Assembly (NCBI RefSeq): GCF_002884495.1
Contig: NZ_KZ614145.1
Coordinates: forward strand, 2,618,423-2,682,422
DNA: 64,000 bases
Direction: 5' to 3'
DNA from: Rummeliibacillus pycnus
GTDB taxonomy: Bacteria > Bacillota > Bacilli > Bacillales_A > Planococcaceae
Positions 8,770 to 16,672 of the stretch are shown piece by piece; positions within the stretch are counted from its first letter, which is position 1; each line of letters starts with the position of its first letter. The position numbers and the translations under genes are program-made. Below the pieces are notes generated by a model. It searched no databases. It was not told where the DNA came from and saw nothing but the letters and a program-made list of their open reading frames with translations.

Positions 8770-8859
8770 TCACCTCCACAATTAAAAACAACTATTTTAC
8801 TTTAACTTTTTTCTATGTAATATGGTACATACTTTCTTTAATAAATTGCACTAAACAAA

Positions 8860-8900
8860 AAAATGTACACCACTAAAATTTATTTAGTAATGTACATTTT
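8860..8900. repeat. Imperfect inverted repeat between tnpA and the exporter
   Basis: An 18-nt arm at 8860-8877 pairs with 8883-8900 (16 of 18 match, 5-nt loop) and is followed by T/A-rich DNA. It may be a terminator between divergent units or a recombinase binding site. The remainder of 8770-9101 shows only a possible 19-residue ORF on the minus strand, with no good support. Confidence 0.5.
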
Positions 8901-9101
8901 AATAATATGTGCAACATTATAAACAAGATATGATGAAGTCAAGCATCATGTACAATTACTTTTCTTTAATGTTACAGAACAAAGTGCCATCTTTTTGTTT
9001 TACTACACTTTTTTATTGACCTTACTGAAAAGGGGATGGATACACCGAACGACTTTTTTCATCTTCAAATCTCCATTTAAATAATCCTATTTTTTATAAA
9101 A

Positions 9102-9130
9102 TTTACATTATTTATATTTTCGTATGATAT
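9102..9130 (+). promoter_or_regulatory. Candidate promoter of the exporter leader
   Basis: A TTTACA -35-like hexamer at 9102-9107 is followed by overlapping -10 candidates TATGAT (9123-9128, 15 bp spacing) and TGATAT (9125-9130, 17 bp). It is positioned 35-60 nt before the leader peptide start. Exact start site not determinable. Confidence 0.4.
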
Positions 9131-9164
9131 ACTGTACTTACTTTTACTTAAGGAGTGAACGAAT

Positions 9165-9218
9165 ATGAAAAGCTTATTTCAAACTTTCAACATAAACTCG
9201 GAGGGCATACTGTCTTAA
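9165..9218 (+). CDS. 17-residue leader peptide of the MFS exporter
   Basis: The ORF MKSLFQTFNINSEGILS has its own AAGGAG site (9150-9155). Its last codons contain the first of three complementary blocks that can hide or free the exporter's ribosome binding site. Leaders like this precede erm, cat, tet(K)/(L) and fexA genes, where an antibiotic-stalled ribosome opens the downstream hairpin. Stalling drug and codon are unknown. The reading frame is too small for standard gene callers; the support is the RBS plus the paired structure. Confidence 0.7.
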   Translation: MKSLFQTFNINSEGILS

Positions 9219-9257
9219 TATTGAGAGTTTGACCTCCGATATTCTACTATTCGGAGG
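9198..9257 (+). promoter_or_regulatory. Translational attenuator (three alternating blocks)
   Basis: Block 1 TCGGAGG (9198-9204, inside the leader) and block 3 TCGGAGG (9251-9257, the exporter RBS) are both complementary to block 2 CCTCCGA (9233-9239). Pairing 2-3 sequesters the RBS; pairing 1-2 frees it. Since block 1 is translated, ribosome position on the leader should select between the states. Confidence 0.7.
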
Positions 9258-9263
9258 GAAAAA

Positions 9264-10457
9264 TTGAAAACACAAACTATCTATTTTACAATCACTAGTC
9301 TACGCTCTCTCTTTATACAAATGGTTTTTACGATTAATGCCATTTACTATGTTGTGAATGCAAACCTTAACCCACTACAACTTGTTCTAATTGGAACAAT
9401 TATGGAAGCTACGATTTTTTTATTCGAAATGCCTACTGGATTAGTTGCTGATCATTTTGGACGCAAACATTCATTATTCATCGGTACTCTAATCGTAGGA
9501 ATTGCACATCTACTTGAAGGTGTTTTTCCATCATTTTGGTCAATTGCTTTTGCTTCAGGACTTTGGGGATTAGGTTGGACATTTATTAGCGGGGCGGAAG
9601 AGGCTTGGATTGCAGATGAGTTAGATGGAAAAAATCTTGATTATGTATTCTTGAAGGGTGCTCAGTTTGAATCGTTAGGACAATTTATCGGTATCATTCT
9701 TAGTGTTTGTATAGCCATACTATATTCAGTAAAAGTTTCGATTATTATTGCAGGTTCTATGCTTATATTACTTGCTTTTGCCATGTTATTTTTTATGCAT
9801 GAAACAAAGTTTATACAAATCACAAGTATGAGAAATGTTTCGGCAATTCGACATTTGAGGAAAACAATTAGAGCAGGTGCAAAACAAATTCAAGGCAATA
9901 AAATACTTGTAAGTATAGCCATAATTACCATATTTTCAGGATTAGCAAGTGAGGGATTTGACCGATTATGGGGAGCACACTTCATAGAGGATTTTCATGT
10001 ATCTGAGGAAAAATCTATCTATTGGTTTGGTGCATTTTATGCCACTACATTTTTGCTAAATATTATTGTTTTATATTTTGTAGAACGTCATTTTAACAAA
10101 AATTATCCTCTGGTTCTGTTCATTACAAATAGTTTGTTAATCATTATGGTACTACTCTTTGCTTTTAGCTCAAATTTCGCAATTGCTGTTATAACCTATT
10201 TGATGGCTAGCTCATTACGTAAAATTCACTATCCTTTAATAAGTATTATGACAAATGAAAGATTAGAGCCTAAAGGTCGTGCTACTATTTTATCTATGTT
10301 CGGACAATTAGATGCAATAGGTCAAATTTTGGGTGGCCCTATTATTGGAACATTTGCATTGTATACAACGATTGCAAGTGGTATCGCATCATCTGTGATA
10401 CTGATCTTACCAATTCTACTATTTTTATTACGAATGTTAAGAGAATATCATCTATAA
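9264..10457 (+). CDS. MFS drug exporter (DHA3-like)
   Basis: The 397-residue protein has about 12 hydrophobic helices. The MFS motif A appears between helices 2 and 3 as GLVADHFGRKHSL, preceded by PLQLVLIGTIMEATIFLFEMPT. The start is TTG, chosen because the GGAGGG site lies 5 nt upstream. Similar DHA3 proteins export tetracyclines, macrolides or other drugs with proton antiport. Substrate is not predictable here, but the attenuator strongly suggests a ribosome-targeting antibiotic. The gene is a likely cargo of the adjacent transposon. It ends at a good terminator. Confidence 0.85.
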   Translation: MKTQTIYFTITSLRSLFIQMVFTINAIYYVVNANLNPLQLVLIGTIMEATIFLFEMPTGLVADHFGRKHSLFIGTLIVGIAHLLEGVFPSFWSIAFASGLWGLGWTFISGAEEAWIADELDGKNLDYVFLKGAQFESLGQFIGIILSVCIAILYSVKVSIIIAGSMLILLAFAMLFFMHETKFIQITSMRNVSAIRHLRKTIRAGAKQIQGNKILVSIAIITIFSGLASEGFDRLWGAHFIEDFHVSEEKSIYWFGAFYATTFLLNIIVLYFVERHFNKNYPLVLFITNSLLIIMVLLFAFSSNFAIAVITYLMASSLRKIHYPLISIMTNERLEPKGRATILSMFGQLDAIGQILGGPIIGTFALYTTIASGIASSVILILPILLFLLRMLREYHL

Positions 10458-10467
10458 CATTGCAATA

Positions 10468-10509
10468 AAAATGCCACGTTAGTCAAATAAATGATAAACG
10501 TGGCATTTT
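10468..10509. terminator. Bidirectional terminator between exporter and nrdF
   Basis: A 13-bp perfect stem (10468-10480 with 10497-10509) closes a 16-nt loop, flanked by A and T runs. It serves the exporter on the plus strand and nrdF on the minus strand. Confidence 0.8.
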
Positions 10510-10555
10510 CTCTTATTAAATTTAGGATTTGTTCATTTGTTCAAATCTATGCTAT

Positions 10556-11596
10556 TTATAATTCATCAAATCCATTATCTTGAACATTCACTTTTACATA
10601 TTGGCGTGAGCGTTGTTCAAAGAAGTCTGTTTTGCCAAGATCAACATCTTCGTAAGCTTTAATCCATTTCATCGGATTTTTACGATAGCCTTCAAAAGGT
10701 CGCTCGTAACCTAGTTGTGCACAGCGAACATTGGCGTAAAAGTAAATATAGTCTTCTACATCTTCACTATCTAAACCATCTATTTTATCACCGATGACTT
10801 CTCGGCCCCATTCGATTTCAAGTTCTGCTGCTTCACGGAAAATAGCTTCTACTTTCCTTGCACGCTCAGGTGTATCATATTCCGGATACTCTTCTAATAA
10901 TTCCTTATATATTTTTACGAATAAATCAACATGTAATTGTTCGTCGCGATTAATATAGTTAATCATCGTACTAGTAGCAACCATTTTTTGATTGCGTGCT
11001 AGATGGTAGAAGAAAGAAAAACCTGAATAGAAGAATAAGCCTTCTAAAATCACATCATAAACAATTGAATCGAGCATATGTTCAACAGTTGGTTCTTCAG
11101 CAAATTGTTTATACCCTTTAATGACAAAATCATTACGTTTTTCAAGTACAGGTTCAGTACGCCAAAAATCAAATACTTCATCCTGCTCATCTTTCGAAAC
11201 AAGGCTAGATAGTATATAAGAATAGGAATGATTATGAATCACTTCTTGTTGTGCCAAAATAATCATCAATGCATTGAGACTCGAATCTGTTAAATAATCA
11301 GCAATTCTCCCTGCATAATCTGTTTGGATACTATCAAGTAATGCAAGTAAACCAATAATTTTCTTAAATGCTTGCTTTTCATCAGCAGTTAGCTGTGGAA
11401 ACTGTTTAATATCATTGCTCATATTAATCTCAAACGGTGTCCAGAAGTTGCCTAGCATTTTTTTATATTTTGGATATGCCCAGTTGAACTGAACATCATC
11501 CCAATTTAGTATATTTGAAGAACGACCATTGACGATTTTAGTCGAACGATTGGGTGCTTCCTTATCCATTAACAAACGCTTTTTTACTTCAGCCAT
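10556..11596 (-). CDS. nrdF: Ribonucleoside-diphosphate reductase beta subunit
   Basis: This 346-residue class I small subunit builds the radical that nrdE uses to make deoxyribonucleotides. All di-metal ligands are recognisable: Asp88 (LLDSIQ), Glu118 and His121 (QQEVIHNH), a Glu in VILEGLFFYS, and Glu-x-x-His in NRDEQLH. The radical tyrosine is Tyr125 (HSYSY), four residues after His121 as in E. coli. The C-terminal tail that docks on the large subunit is NVQDNGFDEL. It lies 15 nt behind nrdE in one operon controlled by a cobalamin riboswitch. No nrdI is seen nearby, so class Ia versus Ib is not settled. Confidence 0.95.
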   Translation of the reverse strand: MAEVKKRLLMDKEAPNRSTKIVNGRSSNILNWDDVQFNWAYPKYKKMLGNFWTPFEINMSNDIKQFPQLTADEKQAFKKIIGLLALLDSIQTDYAGRIADYLTDSSLNALMIILAQQEVIHNHSYSYILSSLVSKDEQDEVFDFWRTEPVLEKRNDFVIKGYKQFAEEPTVEHMLDSIVYDVILEGLFFYSGFSFFYHLARNQKMVATSTMINYINRDEQLHVDLFVKIYKELLEEYPEYDTPERARKVEAIFREAAELEIEWGREVIGDKIDGLDSEDVEDYIYFYANVRCAQLGYERPFEGYRKNPMKWIKAYEDVDLGKTDFFEQRSRQYVKVNVQDNGFDEL

Positions 11597-11611
11597 TTTT
11601 ATCTCCCCCTA

Positions 11612-13837
11612 TTAGCTTGCACAAGATTCACATTCTAGTAATTCAACGGATGTAGAACGGACATAATAAGTTGTTTTTATACCGCTGTTCCAAGCATTTA
11701 AGTGAAGTGCTAGCAGGTCTTTTGCTTTAATTGTATTTTGTACATAAAGATTTAACGAAATGCCTTGGTCAATATGACGTGCACGTGCTGCATTTTGTTG
11801 AATAGTCCAGTTTTGATCGATAAAGTATGCTGATTTGTAATACCATGTGGTTTTTTCATTTAAATCTGGTACTGTAACTGGGATTTTATAATCTTTTTTC
11901 TCTTCAGAATAACTCTTCTGGAAGATTGGATCGATACTTGCCGTGCTTCCTGCAATAATGGACGTTGTGGAATTTGGTGCCACAGCCATTACATAGCCAT
12001 TACGCATTCCTTTTTTAGCAACTTCCAGTTTTAAGGCTTCCCACTTTTCATCATGATACCCACGTTCTTCAAAATAGCTACCTGTTTGCCAATCAGAACC
12101 TTCAAATAACAAATAAGCACCTTTTTCTTCTGCTAACTTCATAGAAGATTGAATGGTTAAGTAAGCTATTTTTTCATATAATTCATCAGCGAATGTAACT
12201 GCTGCTTCAGACTCCCATGCGATGCCTGAAGTTGCTAATAGATGATGCCATCCAAAAGTACCTAGGCCAATGCCACGATAGCGCTCATTTGTGCGTGCTG
12301 CTTGTTTAACAGGAATATTATTTAAATCAATCACATTATCTAGCATTCGGACTTGAATTGGAATTAGACGTTCTAACACGTTTGCCGGCACTGCTCTGCC
12401 TAAGTTAATAGAAGATAAGTTACATACAACAAAATCTCCTGGTTTACGGCGAGTAACGATCATATCATTTTCTAACTCCACAGATTCAAATTCTGTTGCA
12501 CTCATATTTTGTGCAATTTCTGTACATAAGTTAGACGAATAAATCATCCCTTTATGTTTGTTTGGATTTTTTCGATTGACTTCATCACGATAGAACATGA
12601 ATGGTACACCTGTTTCTAACTGACTACGCATAATTCGCTTCATAATATCAATTGCTGGAACAACATCTCGGGATAATAATGTATTTTTTACACAAGCCAA
12701 ATAATTGTCACGGAATGATCCCTCGCCGCGTTTTTCATCATAATAATCTTCTAAGTCAAATCCCATAATAGATCGTACTTCGTATGGATCAAATAAATAC
12801 CAATCTTCACGATTCTCTACTGCTTCCATGAAAATATCTGGAAGACACACTCCTGTGAAGATGTCATGTGCACGCATCCGCTCGTCACCATTGTTAAGTT
12901 TTAAATCAAGGAATGAAAAAATATCTTTGTGCCATACATCTAAGTAGACTGCAATCGCCCCTTGACGTTGTCCAAGTTGATCTACCGAAACTGCTGTATT
13001 ATTCAATTGCTTGATCCATGGTATAACACCACTAGATGCCCCTTTAAATCCGCGAATAGCCGAACCACGACTACGAACTTTTCCCATGTAAACACCGATG
13101 CCACCACCAAATTTAGAAAGCGTTGCAACATCTGTGTTTGAATCGTAAATTCCTTGCAAACTATCATCTACAGTATCGATAAAGCAGCTTGAGAGTTGAC
13201 CATGAGTTTTTCCGGCATTTGACAGTGTAGGTGTCGCTGTTGTCATATATAAATTGCTCATTGCCCAATATGCTTCTTTTACTTTTTCAATTCGGTCCTC
13301 TTTTTCTTTTTGCATGAGTGTCATCGCGATAACCATCCAACGTTCTTGTGGTAATTCGATAGGTGTTTTGTCAAAATCACGGGTTACATAACGATCCATT
13401 AGCGTTTTAAGCCCAATATATGTAAAAAGTTCGTCGCGTTTTGGATCTAACGTTAAAGCCAATTGTTGTAGTTCGTCTTCAGAATATGCTTCTACTAATA
13501 TAGGATTATAAAGACCTTTTCCAACTAGTTTACGAACTTGTTCTGGAAACACCTTATAGATATCTTTTACAGCGACTTTCCTTATAGCGGAAGCTTCTCG
13601 ATAGATTTCAGTTAGTAATAGACGAGCAGCCGTAAATGTCCAATAAGGTTCCTCTTCGTCTAGAAAACTTAATGCATCTAATGCCAGTGCCCTTGTCCAC
13701 TCATCTTCTGTTGCATCAGGATGTTTTTGCACAAAACGTTCATGCTTACGTCTTAAAGGGCTCATTTCCTCTCTCCCAAATTCATCCTCTAACCGCTGCA
13801 ATACTGTTTCTTTTATATCTATAATTGTTGTTACCAT
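11612..13837 (-). CDS. nrdE: Ribonucleoside-diphosphate reductase alpha subunit
   Basis: The 741-residue large subunit reduces NDPs to dNDPs. Active-site elements are visible in order: a Cys in LSSCFIDT, the N-x-C-x-E triad in NLCTEIA, the second redox Cys in VVCNLSSINL, and the radical-relay Tyr pair in KTTYYVRS. The C-terminal redox pair is CESC. The first 80 residues (IDIKETVLQRLEDEFG) are not a full ATP cone, so overall activity control by ATP/dATP is uncertain. AAAGGAG precedes the ATG. Upstream, a cobalamin aptamer and a terminator suggest repression when B12 is plentiful, and two NrdR boxes add a nucleotide-sensing layer. Confidence 0.95.
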   Translation of the reverse strand: MVTTIIDIKETVLQRLEDEFGREEMSPLRRKHERFVQKHPDATEDEWTRALALDALSFLDEEEPYWTFTAARLLLTEIYREASAIRKVAVKDIYKVFPEQVRKLVGKGLYNPILVEAYSEDELQQLALTLDPKRDELFTYIGLKTLMDRYVTRDFDKTPIELPQERWMVIAMTLMQKEKEDRIEKVKEAYWAMSNLYMTTATPTLSNAGKTHGQLSSCFIDTVDDSLQGIYDSNTDVATLSKFGGGIGVYMGKVRSRGSAIRGFKGASSGVIPWIKQLNNTAVSVDQLGQRQGAIAVYLDVWHKDIFSFLDLKLNNGDERMRAHDIFTGVCLPDIFMEAVENREDWYLFDPYEVRSIMGFDLEDYYDEKRGEGSFRDNYLACVKNTLLSRDVVPAIDIMKRIMRSQLETGVPFMFYRDEVNRKNPNKHKGMIYSSNLCTEIAQNMSATEFESVELENDMIVTRRKPGDFVVCNLSSINLGRAVPANVLERLIPIQVRMLDNVIDLNNIPVKQAARTNERYRGIGLGTFGWHHLLATSGIAWESEAAVTFADELYEKIAYLTIQSSMKLAEEKGAYLLFEGSDWQTGSYFEERGYHDEKWEALKLEVAKKGMRNGYVMAVAPNSTTSIIAGSTASIDPIFQKSYSEEKKDYKIPVTVPDLNEKTTWYYKSAYFIDQNWTIQQNAARARHIDQGISLNLYVQNTIKAKDLLALHLNAWNSGIKTTYYVRSTSVELLECESCAS

Positions 13838-13895
13838 TTTGTCGTCTCCTTTTTACACAAAATATATATCTAGCTCTAGTTTCGCCATCCCAGAG

Positions 13896-13940
13896 CAAAT
13901 AAAAAAGCGATTGTCAGCCTTCATCGGCAGAACAATCGCT
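13896..13940 (-). terminator. Expression-platform terminator of the nrdE riboswitch
   Basis: On the minus strand, AGCGATTGT (13932-13940) pairs with ACAATCGCT (13906-13914), followed by TTTTTTATTT (A-run at 13897-13906 on the plus strand). It sits between the cobalamin aptamer and nrdE, so it is the likely switch element. Confidence 0.85.
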
Positions 13941-14049
13941 CTAACTGAAATGGAAACAACATACAGCAAAAAAACATTTCACCTGAAAGTGAATAAATTT
14001 AGCTGTAATTATTTGCTTCCACTTCTCAACCCCCGAAGAAAGTGTCGCA

Positions 14050-14218
14050 AAACGAAATGGCAGGTCTACTGGCTTGTGTTTCCTCCATTTTGTCGTCCTT
14101 CCCAAGCATTGCTCAGTGGTTAATCGACAAATGTCCACACTTACAGTTGCGGGGACAGCTTCGGCATTGAACCGAATTCCCTATTACACCATTACTGGTA
14201 CCAATTTTCGCCTTCATA
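14050..14218 (-). ncRNA. Cobalamin (AdoCbl) riboswitch upstream of nrdEF
   Basis: The minus strand shows the conserved blocks in order: GTAATAGGGAA-like P2 region, a GGTTCAATGCCGAAGC arm, GTCCCCGCAACTGTAAG (14140-14156), a CCACTG core, GGGAAGG, and the B12 box AAGCCAGTAGACCTGCC (14059-14075). This is a classical cobalamin riboswitch. B12 binding should favour the downstream terminator and turn off class I reductase. Such an arrangement is known where a B12-dependent class II enzyme can substitute; none is visible in this window. Confidence 0.93.
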
Positions 14219-14263
14219 CTATATATTGTGTTTTTATAATATATATAATCTAACATATTGTGT
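14216..14263 (-). promoter_or_regulatory. Two NrdR boxes before the nrdEF leader
   Basis: A 16-mer at 14216-14231 (ATACTATATATTGTGT) matches the NrdR consensus acaCwAtATaTwGtgt at 15 positions. A second at 14248-14263 matches at 12. They are 32 bp apart (three helical turns), the usual geometry for paired NrdR boxes. NrdR represses RNR genes when dATP is high. The nrdR gene is outside the window. Confidence 0.7.
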
Positions 14264-14430
14264 TTATATAAAACAAGCACAATCGCAAAATTAAAGAAAA
14301 AGAGCTACTAAGTTAACATATATATTTAATAAATTTAATCTTTATCATAATAAAATTGATACATTCGTGATTTCACTTAAACATAAATGAAATTAATTCA
14401 TATCAAAAAGATACGTATTTTCATGCAAAA

Positions 14431-14463
14431 AGCTACCCTAAAGTTATTGTTTGTAGGGTAGCT
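14431..14463 (-). terminator. Terminator of the large PepSY gene
   Basis: A 10-bp stem (14431-14440 with 14454-14463) lies 18 nt past the stop codon on the minus strand, followed by TTTTTGCATG. The AT-rich stretch 14264-14430 carries no gene. Confidence 0.7.
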
Positions 14464-14480
14464 AAAATTATTAACGATCT

Positions 14481-15800
14481 CTAATCATCATATTCTTTAT
14501 CAACACTTAATACATCCCCTGTTTTTGCATCGATTTCAATTTCGTATTGATATGTACCATCTTTAACTTCCACGTCATATACACCATTGACTAACTCAAT
14601 TTTTGTAACAGTTCCTTTTGCTTTTGTTAAGGCAATTTGAGATGCTTGTTGCGTTGTAATAATAGTTGCATCACTACTACTAACTGATGAATCTTCTACT
14701 GTTTTTTGATCTTGTTTACTAATTTCTCCTGTATATGCATTAATGTCGAAATCATATGCAGTTCCATTTGCTAAAATTGAAATTTCATAGACACCATCAT
14801 TCTGTTCATAGCTTGATGATGTTACGGTTCCAGATACTTTTGACAAAGCAATTTGTTTTGCTTTTTCAATCCCTATTACAGTTCCGTTGTTATTTAAAGA
14901 TGTTGTGGAGTCTTCTTTTTCTTGTTTTACGATTCCCCCTGAAACAGCGTTAATCTCAATGTCATAGACAACATCTCCACTTTGCACTTTTACTTCATAA
15001 ACACCATCTTCACTATCGAAGGTAGCATCGATAATTGTTCCACCTACTTCGTTTAAGGCAATTTGCTTTGCCTTCTCAACACCTATACCATAATTAGATT
15101 CCGTATTCACTGAACTATTACTTCCACTGTTTATAATTTGTCCAGTATAGGCATCGATTTTAAATTTAAAAGTTTTAGCATTTTGTGCAACATGAATTTC
15201 ATATATACCGCGATTACGATCATATTTTACTTTTTGAACAACACCGTCTATATAATTAAGTGCAATTTGTTTTGCCTTTTTTAAACTAATTGCTTTGCTA
15301 TTTTTTAGGGTAGTTATTTTTTCTTTTTCTTTTTTAAGAACTTCTCCTGAATAAGCATTAATATCAATGTCATATTCGTATTTTCCTTTAAGAATTTCAA
15401 ATTCATAGAGGCCGTCTTCTTCATTAAATTTTGCTTTTTGAATTTTCCCATTTACTATTTTTAGAGCGATTTTCTTCGCTTTTTCAAGTCCAATTATATC
15501 TTTTGATGAGTAACCAGACGTATACTTTGTTGACTTTTCTAATAGTTCACCTGTTTTAGCGTCTAATTTCAGTTCGTACTTTGCTTGTTCACTTTTCACA
15601 TCTACATCGTATACAGGACCATTTTTTTCGTAATCCAGCTCAACTTTATATACTTTTCCCTTTACATAGCTCAAAGCTTTTTTGGAAATTTCCTTGGAAG
15701 ATAAAATATTCTGTTTTCCAGTATTTTGTGCTGCAATGGCAACAACTCCTGATACTGCTAGACAACCTACTATAGCAAATGAAATAATTATTTTTTTCAT
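14481..15800 (-). CDS. Secreted protein with six PepSY repeats
   Basis: A Sec signal peptide (MKKIIISFAIVGCLAVSGVVAIA) leads into six PepSY-type modules of roughly 60-70 residues. Each has a helix such as KAKQIAL, a strand with GVYEVKV or GLYEFEI, and a turn such as NAYTGEI or DAKTGEL. PepSY domains bind or inhibit proteases and act in the cell wall compartment; B. subtilis YkoI/YkoJ-type proteins are the closest comparison. The count of six in one chain is unusual; most such proteins have one or two. It follows a PepSY membrane gene and a YkoGH-like two-component system on the same strand after 182 nt, so it is probably under the same control. Confidence 0.88.
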   Translation of the reverse strand: MKKIIISFAIVGCLAVSGVVAIAAQNTGKQNILSSKEISKKALSYVKGKVYKVELDYEKNGPVYDVDVKSEQAKYELKLDAKTGELLEKSTKYTSGYSSKDIIGLEKAKKIALKIVNGKIQKAKFNEEDGLYEFEILKGKYEYDIDINAYSGEVLKKEKEKITTLKNSKAISLKKAKQIALNYIDGVVQKVKYDRNRGIYEIHVAQNAKTFKFKIDAYTGQIINSGSNSSVNTESNYGIGVEKAKQIALNEVGGTIIDATFDSEDGVYEVKVQSGDVVYDIEINAVSGGIVKQEKEDSTTSLNNNGTVIGIEKAKQIALSKVSGTVTSSSYEQNDGVYEISILANGTAYDFDINAYTGEISKQDQKTVEDSSVSSSDATIITTQQASQIALTKAKGTVTKIELVNGVYDVEVKDGTYQYEIEIDAKTGDVLSVDKEYDD

Positions 15801-15982
15801 TTTTACTGTCCTCCTTTTATCAACTAGGCTATGTTAATGCTCACTGTGGATCTCCCAAAATGGTCAAAGATATTTATTTCCTTTTTACAATCAACAATGA
15901 AAATTTAACAACCCCATTTACTAAAATGTATAGGATGAAAATGAAAATACTCAAAGAACTCTATTAGAATTCAGTGAGAATC

Positions 15983-16672
15983 TTAGTTACTCGTAATGGA
16001 CATTATTTTTCCTGATACTGCATGAATTTGGAAAGTTTCTACTTTTCCCTTTGTTTCAATCTCTACTAAATAATAACCACCATTACTTGTTTCAAAATAA
16101 GTCGCACTTTGAATAGTACCATTCAATTTCTTTTTAGCAATTTTCTCAGCTTCTTTTTTATTTATAATCGAATTGTCCGTTTTTGAATCAATCAAAGTTT
16201 CAGATAGAACTTCACCTGTAGTGGCATCGACATGGATTTTCAACTTTTTATGTTGCTGGTTAATTTGAACTTGATAAATGGGTGTATTTTGTCCAGTATA
16301 TAAAATAATACGTGAAATTTTGCCCTGATAATTTTCCTTGATAATTTTTTGCAATTTTTTCTTTGAAATTAAATCTTTTTGTTTAATTCCTGCTAAATCA
16401 ATTCTCTTCATTTGCAAAATTTTTCCGTCTTTCGATTCTACTTCGATATAATAAACTGCCCCATTTTTGGAAAGCTCCATTTCATATTTCGTGCCATTAT
16501 TTTTAAATGTTTTGATCTCTCCCCCATACATTGTTTCAATATTTTTATACACTTCTTCAGTTGATTTGTTATTTGAATTTGACATATGACTCCACATAAA
16601 TAATCCGATTAGAGCAGCGATAATTATTAATACCATGAACGATAGGAGTGTCCAATTTTTATATTTTCTCAT
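15983..16672 (-). CDS. Membrane-anchored PepSY protein
   Basis: The start at 16672 is chosen over the longer frame because an AGGAGGGG site lies 4-10 nt before the ATG. The product (229 residues) has one N-terminal membrane helix (LLSFMVLIIIAALIGLFMW) and an extracytoplasmic part with three PepSY-like units (TYEMELSKNG.., ATTGEVLSE, AVSGKIMS). Its first 14 nt overlap the end of the kinase gene, so the two are translationally coupled. It is likely an accessory sensor or protease modulator of the kinase, by analogy to the ykoGHIJ cluster. This role is inferred. Confidence 0.85.
   Translation of the reverse strand: MRKYKNWTLLSFMVLIIIAALIGLFMWSHMSNSNNKSTEEVYKNIETMYGGEIKTFKNNGTKYEMELSKNGAVYYIEVESKDGKILQMKRIDLAGIKQKDLISKKKLQKIIKENYQGKISRIILYTGQNTPIYQVQINQQHKKLKIHVDATTGEVLSETLIDSKTDNSIINKKEAEKIAKKKLNGTIQSATYFETSNGGYYLVEIETKGKVETFQIHAVSGKIMSITSN

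Larger units (their letters stand above)
4795..10510. mobile_element. Tn554-like site-specific transposon with MFS exporter cargo (approximate limits)
   Basis: Three genes in the order tnpA-tnpB-tnpC (minus strand) match the recombination module of Tn554-family elements, which use two tyrosine recombinases and a small accessory protein. A divergent drug-exporter gene with inducible leader lies beside tnpA, as resistance cargo does in this family. Tn554 elements have no terminal inverted repeats and make no target duplication, so the ends cannot be read directly. The limits given are simply the flanking hairpins next to the neighbouring native genes. No radC sequence (the classic Tn554 target) is seen. 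Confidence 0.55.

Noticed and set aside
4795-10510. Target-site duplication or terminal repeats of the transposon
   Set aside because: None could be found by eye, in line with Tn554-type elements, so boundaries stay approximate.
13839-14123. 94-residue ORF on the plus strand upstream of nrdE
   Set aside because: It lies opposite the cobalamin riboswitch and its terminator, which explain the sequence.
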